A DNA stretch of 64,000 bases. Source: Hyaloperonospora brassicae (Eukaryota > Oomycota > Peronosporomycetes > Peronosporales > Peronosporaceae). The notes below the pieces were generated by a model, which had not been told where the DNA came from, did not search any database, and worked only from the letters and a program-made list of their open reading frames with translations. The DNA lies in contig CANTFL010000007.1 in NCBI GenBank assembly GCA_947650285.1, positions 145,714-209,713 of the forward strand, given 5' to 3'. This document shows, piece after piece, positions 21,438-32,265 of this stretch (the stretch's first letter is position 1; each line of letters starts with the position of its first letter). A program made the translations under genes and the position numbers.

Positions 21438-21950
21438 GTGCTCAACGGTCCGACGTGGCGTTCTCTGAACTGATGAGGCTGCGGAGGTGTCATATTAATA
21501 GTCACTTAACGACTTGAGTGCCGACGACGAACGACGGGTCGGTCGCGGCTTTTCGCAGCCGCAATCCACGACGGCGTAACAACTCGCGCGCTCTGTGAAA
21601 CAGTCGGATCGTCAATACCGACCCGCGCAGTGGCCGATTGGTCGTTTCTGGCCGGTTTCCATGCAACTGCTCTTGGCTGTGTGGTGACCGCTTGTCGAAT
21701 CGTACGCGGAGAAACACGAAGAACGTGCCGTTGTGATCTTCCGACGTCGACAGTGCCCCGATCAGCGGCAGCAGAGCTTCCGATCACTTATCGACTCGCA
21801 GTCTTTACACGAAGCAGTCCCACAGTCTCACCTCTCCGGTCAGCTGTACCCCCCCCCCCGTCCGCCCCAACGTTTGTTGAAGCGTTGCCGTCGACAGACA
21901 CATACTCTCAACACGTACGTACGACTCGCTCACCACAGCAGGACTTCAAC
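21438..21950. other. 5' region of the zinc-finger gene
   Basis: No separate gene. The frame of the downstream zinc-finger protein is open back to 21630, so an extended N-terminus is possible, but composition before 21951 (Arg/Ser/Pro-rich, with a run of C at 21849-21858) looks like leader rather than protein. Probably promoter and 5' UTR. Confidence 0.4.
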
Positions 21951-23012
21951 ATGTTGTATTCCGCTAATGGCTTCGCTGAAGCACACCGACGAGCATCGAC
22001 TGCCGAAGAGAACGAGTTTCTCCGTGAGCTCCTGTATGATGGCAATTTCGCATCGCCACGACAACTGCAGTCCTCACCAGCGACGTCGCTCGAAGAAGGT
22101 TTCGAGAGCAACAGTGACCCAAATTCGCCATCGGGACCCCTCAAGCGCAGCAGTCAAGAAATGGACGTCTCGTTCTCGCAAATTTGCTTCGACAACCAGC
22201 CATACGTCACGCGCATGCAGTCGCAATCGAGCAATAGCTGCGCAGACCTGTCGGTGTCGGTGCCAGACCATTCGCCGCGTTCAGCGGCTAGTGCCACTGC
22301 CATTGTCTCGCCGCCACGCGTCTTCGTGCAGGAGTTTGCTTATCTTTCACAGCCGTTTTTCCACGACAAGTTGCCAAGCGATACCGACATGCGTGAGATG
22401 AGACCCGAGACAGCGACGGTGTCTTTCCTGACGTCGTGCTTCCCCCCGGCTTCACTACCGATGCTATCGATGCCACCGTATAAGAAGACGAAGACGTTGG
22501 CTGTCACCACTTCGACAAGCAACGAGAAACAACAAGTGCGCTGCATATACCCGGACTGCCCGAATCTACGTCGATCAGCAGGATTCTGCAATCGTCACAG
22601 CGGCAAGATGTGCAGCATGTCAGGTTGCATGAAGTCCGCCTTGAGTCGCGGAAAGTGTCCCGAGCACGGTGGCGGGTCGCGTTGCAAAAACGTCGGGTGC
22701 TCTAAGTTTGCCCAGACCCGCGGACTATGCAAATCCCACGGCGGCGGCAGGCAGTGCAATGTCAGCGGCTGCACGAAGAACGCACACCAAAACCGATTGT
22801 GCCGCTCGCATGGTGGTGGTAAGCGGTGCGATTACACTGGGTGCCCCAAGTGGGCACAGCGTTCAGGGTACTGCTGTGCTCATACCAAGATGAGCTCCAG
22901 CAGCGATGCCATACCAAGTGTCGATTCCCAACATACAGACGCCAGCATGCCCGCCTCTGCACCATCGCCAACCTGGTTGTCTCCGCACCGTCTGTTTTCG
23001 TTACGCCCGTAA
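21951..23012 (+). CDS. Cys/His-repeat zinc-finger protein (WRKY19-like finger type)
   Basis: About 353 residues from the ATG at 21951 (MLYSANGFAEAHRRAS). The first 190 residues are Ser/Pro-rich and probably disordered. They are followed by five consecutive finger units of roughly 24 residues, of the pattern C-x4-C-x-x-x-A-x5-C-x2-H-GGG: IYPDCPNLRRSAGFCNRH, SMSGCMKSALSRGKCPEH, KNVGCSKFAQTRGLCKSH, NVSGCTKNAHQNRLCRSH and DYTGCPKWAQRSGYCCAH. This repeat is common in oomycete proteins annotated as WRKY transcription factor 19-like, although no WRKY domain is present here. A nuclear regulatory or nucleic-acid-binding role is inferred, not shown. Single exon. In-frame codons upstream to 21630 leave the start uncertain. 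Confidence 0.8.
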   Translation: MLYSANGFAEAHRRASTAEENEFLRELLYDGNFASPRQLQSSPATSLEEGFESNSDPNSPSGPLKRSSQEMDVSFSQICFDNQPYVTRMQSQSSNSCADLSVSVPDHSPRSAASATAIVSPPRVFVQEFAYLSQPFFHDKLPSDTDMREMRPETATVSFLTSCFPPASLPMLSMPPYKKTKTLAVTTSTSNEKQQVRCIYPDCPNLRRSAGFCNRHSGKMCSMSGCMKSALSRGKCPEHGGGSRCKNVGCSKFAQTRGLCKSHGGGRQCNVSGCTKNAHQNRLCRSHGGGKRCDYTGCPKWAQRSGYCCAHTKMSSSSDAIPSVDSQHTDASMPASAPSPTWLSPHRLFSLRP

Positions 23013-23346
23013 CTCTCGGCCCACCGGTACCTGGTATCCGTCCTATCATCCGACTAGATTCCTGGACGAAGACACCCACGTCTCGACGGCTAACGTAAAG
23101 CGCTGCCCCGAACTTGATGTGGTGAGCAGTTCGGCCGTCCGCGTAGATTGCATTCATTACATGCCACAATACACGACTCGATCATAACGAGCACCAGGGT
23201 AACTCCAGTCCAAAGGAAGATCATATATAAACCCAAGTGGCTGCAGCCTGCCATTACGTCGGGTCTGCCTCACAAACTCATGTCAGCTCGGGTTGCTCCC
23301 ACCTCTCTCTCTCATGACACGTCACCACTTTGTGCACTGCTTTTGT

Positions 23347-23944
23347 TTACGCCGGAGAAATGAGTCCACGCTCCACTAGGTCCGGTACTTCTGCGGCAAG
23401 CCACGGCGCCAGCTACATCACCACCAATACATAACAACAACAACATCCTCTCAGTTTCCACTTGTACCGTTTCATCAACGCGCCCCACACGACCGCCTCT
23501 CCACTGCCTTACACCAAGGGCGAGCGCGTGCGCAACACCAAAGCGCGGAACGTTCTTTTGCCACAGCGGTGCAAAGTGAATCGTGAGGCAGATTTTACCG
23601 CCTCGGTACATCTTGGACGTCTTGCCCTCTAGCTCTGGAATACAGAGCTCCGGGTTGGCGACCGGGTACGTGGCTGGGATCTCAAACTCGAGGTCGAACT
23701 CGTAGCGCAGGCCGCTGTAGAACGTCCAGCACTTGCCCGTCCAGCGCGTGCCCGTCTTGTTGCTCTCGATCGTGAACCAGTCGTTGTCTGCGTCCTTGTT
23801 CGTCTTGACGTACTGGATCAGCGCCAGGTACTCCTCTTTCAGCCGTTTCGTCCATTGTTCGCCGTCACGCGGACCCGCACGTGTCTTGAGCAGCGGAATC
23901 TGCTGTACCGTGCGCTTCGTAGTGTCGTCGATCGGTGCGTCCAT
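23347..23944 (-). CDS. UFC1: UFM1-conjugating enzyme UFC1
   Basis: Exon 1 (23944-23513) and exon 2 (23412-23347) join in phase 0 at a GTAAGG donor and a GATGTAG acceptor, giving 165 residues, close to the usual 167. It carries [73 protein letters not shown] with the active-site cysteine (C119, equivalent to human C116), then [10 protein letters not shown] and the short last exon [23 protein letters not shown]1 takes UFM1 from UBA5 and passes it to the UFL1 ligase at the ER. Read without splicing, the frame runs into a false 66-residue tail that should not be annotated. An in-frame upstream ATG at 24007 is probably leader. Confidence 0.95.
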
Positions 23945-24008
23945 CGTCAGCAGTGACGTCGTTGCGTTAAGTCGCTGATGGAATATGAGGACGACAAGTG
24001 CGCTCAAT

Positions 24009-24022
24009 TGATAGATAGATAG

Positions 24023-24061
<39 letters not shown>

Positions 24062-24086
24062 GATAGATAGAGATAGAGAGAGAGGT
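24009..24086 (+). repeat. GATA microsatellite
   Basis: Nearly pure (GATA)n with interspersed GAGATA units, decaying into GAGAGAG at its right end. It lies just upstream of UFC1, within about 65 bases of that gene's start codon, so its length may affect the promoter spacing. Confidence 0.95.
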
Positions 24087-24095
24087 AGATATGGT

Positions 24096-25380
24096 GCTTA
24101 TTATGTGACGAGGAGCTACGTTCGACGTGGGCGAGGAGGCGGATTGGGCACTTGCGAGATGAATGATAAGACCCTTTTTGGAGTCTGGTAGCGTTTTTGG
24201 GAGCTCATTTGGTAAGAATGGGACGAAAAGTCAGCCGAAAAAAACCCCTCTTCAGTCGAGCAAACAAACTGAAGCCGCATCTGCAATCGCTTGTGCGACA
24301 GCAGTTTCGCGGCTGAAGAATCACGTTTGACTGCGTTCTGGTACAGCGGTTTCGACAATCCGACGCCAACCTGAAGCAGTCAGTATGTGCAGGAGATGTG
24401 GCCTTATTTCACTCTGATCTGCTACTGGGGGACAGCGTCGTGGATGTCAACCCGGTGGCGCTTTCATTTGTTGCATCGTGTGCGAAGTTTTTTCTCGCCG
24501 TCAAGATAATACGCGCCGTCCACAAAGCCGACTGCTTTACATGACTGCCGGCAAATACGTGCACTTGCAAGCTACAATGGGTGTTCGTGTAGTCGCCTTG
24601 AGCTTGTTACTCCCTCATCTTCTAGCTCTGCCACAACGACTATTCGCCACGCTTCGAAATGATAGTCCCGATGCAACGCGGTGATTGATGTGGTTGTAGT
24701 AATTTCGGCTGCCATCATAACCGCGTACGTGCACTCGACTGGTCTGATGTTAATTGAATCACACAACCGGTAGATCTGAACGTCCTTTGCACTTAAGGAA
24801 ACGGGAACGGGCAAGCGACATACAGCGGATGCATGCGATGTATTCACTATGTTTCGTGGCGTAAAGTGTCGAAAGCTCCGACGTGGTCAGGTTCGCAGAT
24901 ATGAGCACTCTCTGACTGAATTGTTGTGGACTCTGTTTTGCAACTCGGTCTCGAGGGTACTGTTGCTGTTGTTGCTGATGCGAGATCCATCAGCATTCCA
25001 AAGTCAGCTCTCGTACGGCACATTGAGTGGCAGGCTCGCTACTCGCCGCTATTCATCACACATGTCAATGCCTACGAAATTGTCAGACAAACCATTGACT
25101 GCAATGCGCCGTAGCAATCGGTTGTCGTATTGCAATTGCCTGACAATGTGTAGGAACAGCGCATGTCCGTTATTCCCAACTTATGCCTTCCACGCGCTCG
25201 CACTCCTCCTGCTCGGTATCGACTCGACTGCGAGGACAGGAACACAAGAGTACGTACAAACAGCGTTCTTATTAAGCGTCGTATCGCAAGCTTGGCGTAC
25301 TACATGCGACAAAGTGTCAGCTCGATGCAGCGCCCACATAATCGTTCGGGCCTGTTCCAGACACGAGCTGGCTATGACAT
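24096..25380. other. Intergenic, no supported gene
   Basis: Short frames on both strands, none recognisable. The long plus-strand frame that runs past 25400 is the antisense of the GH7 minisatellite tail and is not a gene. This interval carries the UFC1 upstream region on the left and the GH7 3' flank on the right. Confidence 0.45.
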
Positions 25381-27345
25381 CTAAGCACGGCGCTGACGGC
25401 GCTTGCATGCGGTGTCGGACTTGGTGGCCGTCAGGTCCACCTCTTCCGTGTCGTCTCCCTTCGTGGCCGTCAGGTCCACGTCCACCTCTTCCGTGTCGTC
25501 TCCCTTCGTGGCCGTCAGGTCCACGTCCACCTCTTCCGTGTCGTCTCCCTTCGTGGCCGTCAGGTCCACGTCCACCTCTTCCGTGTCGTCACCCTTCGTG
25601 GCCGTCAGGTCCACCTCTTCCGTGTCGTCGCCCTTGGTGGCCGTCAGGTCCACCTCTTCCGTGTCGTCGCCCTTCGTGGCCGTCAGGTCCACCTCTTCCG
25701 TGTCGTCTCCCTTCGTGGCCGTCAAGTCCTCCTCTTCCGCGTCGTCGCCCTTAGTCGCCGTCGGGTCCACCACTGCCGGGTCGGCCTCCCCAGCGATCTC
25801 ACTGTCACCCTTCTTCGCCGCGGATGCCACTGACGGAGTGCTGGACTGCTTCGTAGCGTTGCCGGCTTCCTCGCTGTCCTCCTCCTCGTCGTCGTCCTGG
25901 ACCGCCATGGCGCTCTTCTTGGTACTGATGCCCTTCACCGTTGTGCCAATGTCGCCAATGCGGATGTTGGTAAACCGCACGGTCGACTTGGCCTGCTCAG
26001 CAATGACGTCTTCAGGGAGACCGGACGTCGTCGCGCACGTGCCGCGCGAGACACCGGGCTTCGACTTGTCGGCCGTCACGGGGTAGTCCGAGTCGAGCCA
26101 CAGGCACTGGGCCGCGTGGTCGGCCCACAAACTAATGGCCAGCACCATCCCGCGGCTCATCGAGAGGCCCATTTGCGCCAGCCCGCCCTTGGCCTTGTGG
26201 TCGTCCTTGTCCCCAAAGAGCTTCTTGGTCGTCGCGCACTTGGCGTCCGTGAGCGAGTTCATGCCCTTGGTCGCCTTGAACGTCGACTGCGCCATCTCGA
26301 ACGTCTTGCCGTCTTGCACGTAGTGGCGCGTGATGTCCACGAGCGTGCCCTTCGCCGTGTTGTCGTCCGTGTAGAACCGAGTCACGACCGTGATCTTCTT
26401 GGTCGTGTCGATGGCAAACTCGGCGCCCGGGCCGAAGAACGTCTTGTTGCCCATGCGGTACGGGTTGAAGTCGCAGCCGTCCTTGTCGCAGACCCCGTTG
26501 TAGCGGTTCTTGTCGACGCCGCACTCCTTCTCGGTCGTGCAACGGTGCGCGCCAACCGTCTTGGTCGTGGTCGTGCACGGGTGCGACGTGTACGCGTTAC
26601 TGATGCTGTTGGCCTCCCAGATGTCCATCTCGCCGCAGCACGCGCCGTACTTGCCCGAGCCCGAGTTCTCGTCCGTCTTGCTCGGCGTCCAGTCGACAAT
26701 GTTCGCCTCGCCGCTGATGAACTTAATGTCGCGCGGACACTGCGCGTCGCAGTAGCCCGTGCCGTACTTGGCGCCGGCTTTGTTCGTCGGGAAGCGCTTC
26801 TTGCCGCCGTCGGCCTCCATCTCGATAAAGTACAGCGCGCCGTTGAGACCGCAGCCGAGCTCGGACACGTCCACGTCGAAGGTGAACTCCTGGTTCAGCA
26901 GCATGTACATCCGATAGTGCTCGTCGTCCGCGTCCATGACGTACACACGCGAGCCGATGTTCGTGCTGTACGGCCCCTTGGTCACGAACTGCAAGTTCAG
27001 CGTATCGTCTTCGGTCGTGACGCCGTACGTGCCCGTGTAGTCGGCGCCCTCGAGCGCGCAGTTGGTCGCGCACTTCTTGGGGTCCGGGCACAGCGTCTCG
27101 TCCCACTTGTTGCCCGTGTAGCAGTTCTTCGTGCCCGTGGCCTCGTGCAGCCAGCGCCAGTTGGCGTCGATCACCACCGACGTCGCGTCGTCCTTGCAGC
27201 CGCTTTTCTTGGTACAGGTCTGCGTCGTGAGCGGGGGGTGCGTTTCCGCCGTGCTCGAGCCCACGAGCTGCGCACTCGCGCTCATGGCGGCGAGCGAGGC
27301 CGAGACGGCGAGCGCTGCAAGACGAAGCGCACTCGGGGACTGCAT
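25381..27345 (-). CDS. Secreted glycoside hydrolase family 7 (cellobiohydrolase/endoglucanase) with acidic repeat tail
   Basis: Single-exon 654-residue protein. Residues 1-26 form a signal peptide (RLAALAVSASLAAMSASAQ). The GH7 catalytic domain spans about 28-475, with many paired cysteines and the catalytic block GEMDIWEAN, giving E239, D241 and E244 in the E-x-D-x-x-E pattern (nucleophile, assisting Asp, acid/base). Conserved segments include NWRWLHEATGTKNCYTGN, GLNGALYFIEMEADGG and SLWADHAAQCLWLDS. GH7 enzymes cleave beta-1,4-glucan from chain ends or internally; which mode applies depends on loops I cannot model. There is no carbohydrate-binding module. Instead the C-terminus (about 480-650) is a highly acidic linker followed by repeats of TATKGDDTEEVDL. 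Oomycetes have cellulose in their own walls, so either plant-wall attack or self-wall remodelling is possible. Confidence 0.95.
   Translation of the reverse strand: MQSPSALRLAALAVSASLAAMSASAQLVGSSTAETHPPLTTQTCTKKSGCKDDATSVVIDANWRWLHEATGTKNCYTGNKWDETLCPDPKKCATNCALEGADYTGTYGVTTEDDTLNLQFVTKGPYSTNIGSRVYVMDADDEHYRMYMLLNQEFTFDVDVSELGCGLNGALYFIEMEADGGKKRFPTNKAGAKYGTGYCDAQCPRDIKFISGEANIVDWTPSKTDENSGSGKYGACCGEMDIWEANSISNAYTSHPCTTTTKTVGAHRCTTEKECGVDKNRYNGVCDKDGCDFNPYRMGNKTFFGPGAEFAIDTTKKITVVTRFYTDDNTAKGTLVDITRHYVQDGKTFEMAQSTFKATKGMNSLTDAKCATTKKLFGDKDDHKAKGGLAQMGLSMSRGMVLAISLWADHAAQCLWLDSDYPVTADKSKPGVSRGTCATTSGLPEDVIAEQAKSTVRFTNIRIGDIGTTVKGISTKKSAMAVQDDDEEEDSEEAGNATKQSSTPSVASAAKKGDSEIAGEADPAVVDPTATKGDDAEEEDLTATKGDDTEEVDLTATKGDDTEEVDLTATKGDDTEEVDLTATKGDDTEEVDVDLTATKGDDTEEVDVDLTATKGDDTEEVDVDLTATKGDDTEEVDLTATKSDTACKRRQRRA
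25426..25745 (-). repeat. Coding minisatellite (39/45-bp units) in the GH7 tail
   Basis: About eight head-to-tail copies of a unit encoding TATKGDDTEEVDL, with some units carrying a 6-bp insertion that makes the end VDVDL. All length steps are multiples of three, so the frame survives copy-number change. Several adjacent units are identical or nearly so, which points to recent expansion. Confidence 0.95.
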
Positions 27346-30300
27346 TCTGGAGCGAGGCGAGTGCAGAGAAGGCAGTAGTAGTGGTAGTAGTGGTGGTAGT
27401 CGAAGAGCTCCAAGAAGGCAAATTCAGTTGTGAGGGACGAGGAGCGGCTCGAGGCGCGCGCATTGGTCGCGTCCGAAGTCGCTCGGAGCCGATCGCTGCT
27501 GAGCGTCGGGCTCTGTCGCGGGGACACAGACAACGCGGACCAGTGGCGTCCAGGAGGAGGACGTGTCTGTGGCTTAACGACCGCCTTCCCGAGCGAGTCC
27601 CACTCCGTGTCCCAAGTGGCTCAGGGACAGCTGGTTCTGAAGACAGGATCGAAGCTCAGACCAGATTTGCCCCATCACCACATGCTCGAGCAAAGCTTCG
27701 ATGGTGTCACTCGCACGTTCCTGGAGGCTTCCGCGCGTGACAACACGTCCATTGTGTGGGATGCATCGCACCTTAGGTGCGACTTGTGCAGGAAAATCGA
27801 ATGGGAACTGGCTTCGGCTCGGCAAAAGCTGCTTCGTTCGTCAGTAGCAGCTCGATCTATCTGAATAGCAACAGCTGCCCTTGTCACGACGTGTCAAGAA
27901 GATCGCGCTGACTCTTTTTGCCGTAGCAGATACTGTGCTAAGGAGCGAGAGGCTCAGACAGTCGATATAACCGTATCAAGGCGTACAAGACGACAGGCAC
28001 CGTGACGAAGGCAGCCAGGACGACGACGACGGTCTGAAGAGGTCGATGGTTTGCACCATCGAAACACTTCAACGTCGCAGAAACGGCTGGCTCGGTTCAA
28101 AATTTGAGCTGGCTTCCCAGATGCCAGGTGGAGGGTGCATCAAACAGCCGAGCTCTTGTCGATGCGACGGCCAGTGCGGTTGGAGCATGTCAGCTCCCGC
28201 ACGACTGCACGACGGACGCCGGTGCACCCATGCAGCGTGGATGTCATCCTTGTGTGTCCTTCCGCTTGCGTCGCGTCGCGTGTCCTTTCTATCACTACGA
28301 AGATGAGAATAGCTGCAGCGCGTCCCCTACCTCTTCGTCGTCAATAGAGAGCGACTACTTCTTCTAGCCTCCGACTGTCAGAGCTCTTGCAGCCAGGCCG
28401 TGTACTGGTTCGGCCCGCTCTATCCTCCGTGATTTTGGTCTGCTTTCCTGCGCTGGCATTGCAGCTGATCGAAGAGCGCAATGGCTGCGCACTGCAGTGA
28501 ATCTGTCACTTAACACACGAACTGGTGTTGCGTCGTCAGGGCGGCCAGCAAATTGTTGTAGGATCGACAGTGGGCTGAGGGCAGAAGGAACATCAAATCG
28601 TGCGACAAAAGTGGAGACATTTTCACGATTGTGATGTTGTCGAAGAAACTGTCACGTCTAATCAATCACGATCGCACCTGGGGAACATCTGCTTGCACTG
28701 CTGTCGAGCTCACTCGACCTGTAGTCGCTTCGACTGCGACTTTACCTAAGCATCGGCCGAACGAAGGGCTGCACATAGATTTGGTATCCGTGCACATGTT
28801 TTGTCCATCGACGACGTCGCGATCAACTGTGGTAGGTTAGTATCAGCGCCGATCGGTTCATAATTATGATACCCTTGATCCTCCAGCAGCTTGGGGTAGA
28901 CTAGGCATTTAGACTGTTTTTTGTGTATACGTATACAAAAGCAAACTTGCCTGCGTATCAGCCGTCGCCAGACACGGCGGGCAGCTTCGCGCCAGCCATT
29001 TACTACAGTTGCAGCATTTATACTGAACAGCACGAACGTAAGATGACCGGCTACAGTTACTCATCAACGTGCACAAGTGGTATGAGTCCAGATCGAAGTA
29101 TTGGCGACGCATGTGAAAGGGTGCAGCTGAAGCTACAACTATCGGCTACGTCGCTGATGGGGCATACTCTCCGCCGATCCCTTAGCAGAGGTACGTTACG
29201 ACTAAGCGTCACCCTTATGATGCCCGCAAAGACCATTGCAGACTTTCCTACAGGAATCCCCTTTTCTAAGCATTCGTTCGTGAATGAAAGTATGGTGTCA
29301 GCAACAATGATCACGGCTTTTTGCCTGTCAGTATGATCCGGAAATATCATGTCAATGAAGCGGAGGCCATAAGATCTTCGTTTCATACTACATCGAAGGA
29401 ACGTTTTTGTTGCAGGTGCCGATATACGACGGCCACGATAGCGTAAACTCGCCGTGGATTTGGATGGGCTTACTGTCTACATGCTGGGGCACCAGCTAGG
29501 TCCTGGTGAGTACCGGTGAGCTAGTTGTCCGGCAAATGGCAGGTGCTTAAACCTAAGACTCGCTTGTGACAAGCAAAGTCGATCGAATCAACGCTTTATC
29601 GCTACGAAAGTGGCAGAGTGCAAAGGCTGTAATTGAAGAGAAGGATGAATTCGAAGGGAGTAGATGAGAGACGCCCTCGACAGCGAGTCAGCTGGCTAAA
29701 CTTTTGGAATTGTAGGAGATTGGCATTATGGCTGAGATAAATCTTCGACACTTACGATGGAGCTCTCGCTTTTATCATGACTTAACGCCAAAATGGCGGC
29801 AAACGCAATTTCATGCAAACATATTGTACACGACGAAAAGCCTGGACACTTCGCGAGGGCATGTTGCCATTACATTGGAAGTACGTCACGGCGGTACTGA
29901 TCATCATCGGCCACGCTTGCACGTTTAGGAAGAGGTATACAGCTTATCGACGTCGTCAGACACGACTACCGGGCATCTCGCACTAGCAGACGCGCGATCC
30001 CGTTCTCACAACAGCAACAGCGGGAACATTTGCTCGACACTCCCTTGGGAATACAGTCCTAAATCATCGGTTTCTCCTGTAAAGTCATTAGTCTACATCA
30101 CAAACGATTAAACTCGAATCGTACACTCACCTTGGTCGCCTGATAACCTTCATCAACTGTTTGACTGCCGTGTTATCGCGTTCGTTTGCGTTTTTTCATG
30201 ATGAGGTGAACAAGCACAATCCCTTGCAAGATGTGATACAGCGGTGTTTGAAACCGCGATTATAGTCGAGATGTTTACGTGAAGCCATATTTGGCAGTTT

Positions 30301-32265
30301 GTTGCATTCGAAGTAAAACCGCCCTTGGCAACCCATGCTCCAGGTAAAATCTCACTCGCCTTGTGCTGCAACATTAGGTGGGAAGATCGACGAGTTGGAC
30401 GTACGCTGATGTACTACGGAATAGGCTGCTGCCTGTACGATAAAATGTGTCGCACTCGCCCAAATAAACGTGCGGTTACGTCGACGCAATGCAGCACCTT
30501 TTGTACGAAACAATGTGACAGCACGAGTAGGCTACTGACAACACGTTCGTTTGACACGTCATATCCATTAGGATCGATTCTCTTTCTGACACGTAATGGC
30601 ATGGCATGCATTAGTTCTAGGGTTTTCTAACCGCGTGAGCATTGAAGATTCTATGAAGGCTCAACGATTTACCAGCTTTGTCACCTGTGGCACGTTGTCG
30701 GCGAATAACCGACCACGTCCACAAGAACCTTAGTGACTCTACCCCATCACCATGCCAAGTGCCTGCATCCTGCAATGTAACTTACCGTACCAAGGAGACG
30801 CTAAAGGCAGGCCTACGATCAGTAGATTCAACGACGATTATTTTCCAGGTCATTTCTTGGTTTTCCACGTTGGAGCAGACACGCACGCTGTTGGCAGTCG
30901 GTCTACTGAGACGAAAGGGGCGCTTCCATCGTGCGATTATTGTGCTTTACCCGAAAAGGTTCCGTAATGGCCAAGTATTTATCATTTCCGTGTGACGGAA
31001 CCATACGGACATCGCAATAGAACGGCATTCTGGCTGTAGTGGCCGGTCGCGAAGCTTTACTCAGTAGCAATGTTTGCCGGCGTCAATACCGGATATTGCT
31101 ATATAGCTGCGTCCGGGGGCCCTAATCCCTCGTACGGCCCATTGAGGAAGCTCAAACACCGACCTGTGAGCAGAATGACTCGCAACATCATGACTTTCGA
31201 CCCGTGAGTCTTGATTTTACACTGGTGGCGACATAGGTTGTTGTCGCTATCTTCGTTGAATAATGTGAACTCGGTCTGCCCGACTGGCACAGTGTGCCTC
31301 CAGCAAACTGTTGATGGCCTCGTATTTTACGGATGTAAATTTCGCTGTTTTCAACACCCTCGTACCGTTTCGTGCACAACACTAGAATATGTCCCGCATC
31401 TTGCAAAAACCCTTTTTTATGCTGTGGGTCGTACCATATTTTGCATAAGGTCGTCAAAAAGACCAGGACAACATACCGCTGGTTTTATTACGATCATACT
31501 GCTGTAATGCCAATGACCGAATCTGTCCAGACGCAACGATTACGACTCTTCTGCGCTTTCCAACATTACCCGACGCTACGTGCACTACCGAATCCGTGCG
31601 TTCTGTAAACCACGAGGGACCATCCGTCGTATACGCGACGTGAATAGGCAGGGGATACTGTCGCGACGGACGCCATTTGTCAGAACCTTTAAGCTTTGAT
31701 CACGAGCCAGAACTCTGAGAAAGCTCGTGCGCCGCGCACTCGTCGTACTTTGTCCCGAGACACATTTCTCAGGCAGAGAGCAGGGCACCATCTCGTCGTT
31801 GAAGCTCGTGTCGTTTGGCTGCGGCAGCAGAAATAGTGCGAGCCACGTCGTTGGACGGAAGTGTACGATCGGACATTACAATTAGACGAATGTGTCGACG
31901 CTGAGATGCCACGTCTGTCCAGGGTTCATAACCAGACGACTGCTCGCGCGATGTGGGTACGCGATTCTATTCCTCGGAGAGCGCATTTCTCAGGAGCTTC
32001 AAGTATCTTCTTAGCTGTTGATCCCTATAGCATTAGCGGCGTGGCATCTTTTCCTCGTCCAGGCGACCGGCCACAGATAATGCCCAATCGCATTTGCCAG
32101 TCACTTTCCTCTTCAGTCGAGTAGCGTTTCTACCATTGCGCTGTTGCAGAGTTAAGTCACGCAATAACATGCCACGCGTTTCGCATGCATTGCTCATTGT
32201 TATGATCACCACGATGTGACATGAGCAATTCATTATGATCACCACGACGTAACTAACGCGTCTAA
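27346..32265. other. Long intergenic region without a supported gene
   Basis: About 4.9 kb between the GH7 start and the quinolinate synthase stop. Best candidates are weak: a Cys-containing plus frame at 28104-28367 (…CHPCVSFRLRRVACPFYHYE), a minus frame at 29386-29057 (RFIDMIFPDHTDRQKAVII…), and a minus frame at 31457-31188. None has a recognisable domain, a start and stop that agree with splice sites, or a neighbour that supports it. The right end (32160-32260) has repeated CATTGCTC/ATGATCACCACGA words. GH7 promoter elements should lie just right of 27345. Confidence 0.4.

Noticed and set aside
23414..23512. C-terminal extension of UFC1 read without splicing
   Set aside because: A clean donor/acceptor pair replaces it with the conserved [14 protein letters not shown] end expected for UFC1.
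24849..25754. 301-codon plus frame with WPSGPPLPCRLPS repeats
   Set aside because: The repeats are the antisense reading of the GH7 tail minisatellite, and the rest of the frame has no family resemblance.
26116..27378. 420-codon plus frame, Arg/Val/Leu-rich
   Set aside because: Antisense of the GC-rich GH7 coding region. Its composition (VRVRRV-type) is an artefact of GC3 codon bias.
28104..28367. Cys-containing small plus-strand ORF as a secreted effector
   Set aside because: No signal peptide, no RXLR-type motif, and no support beyond being open; left within the intergenic entry.
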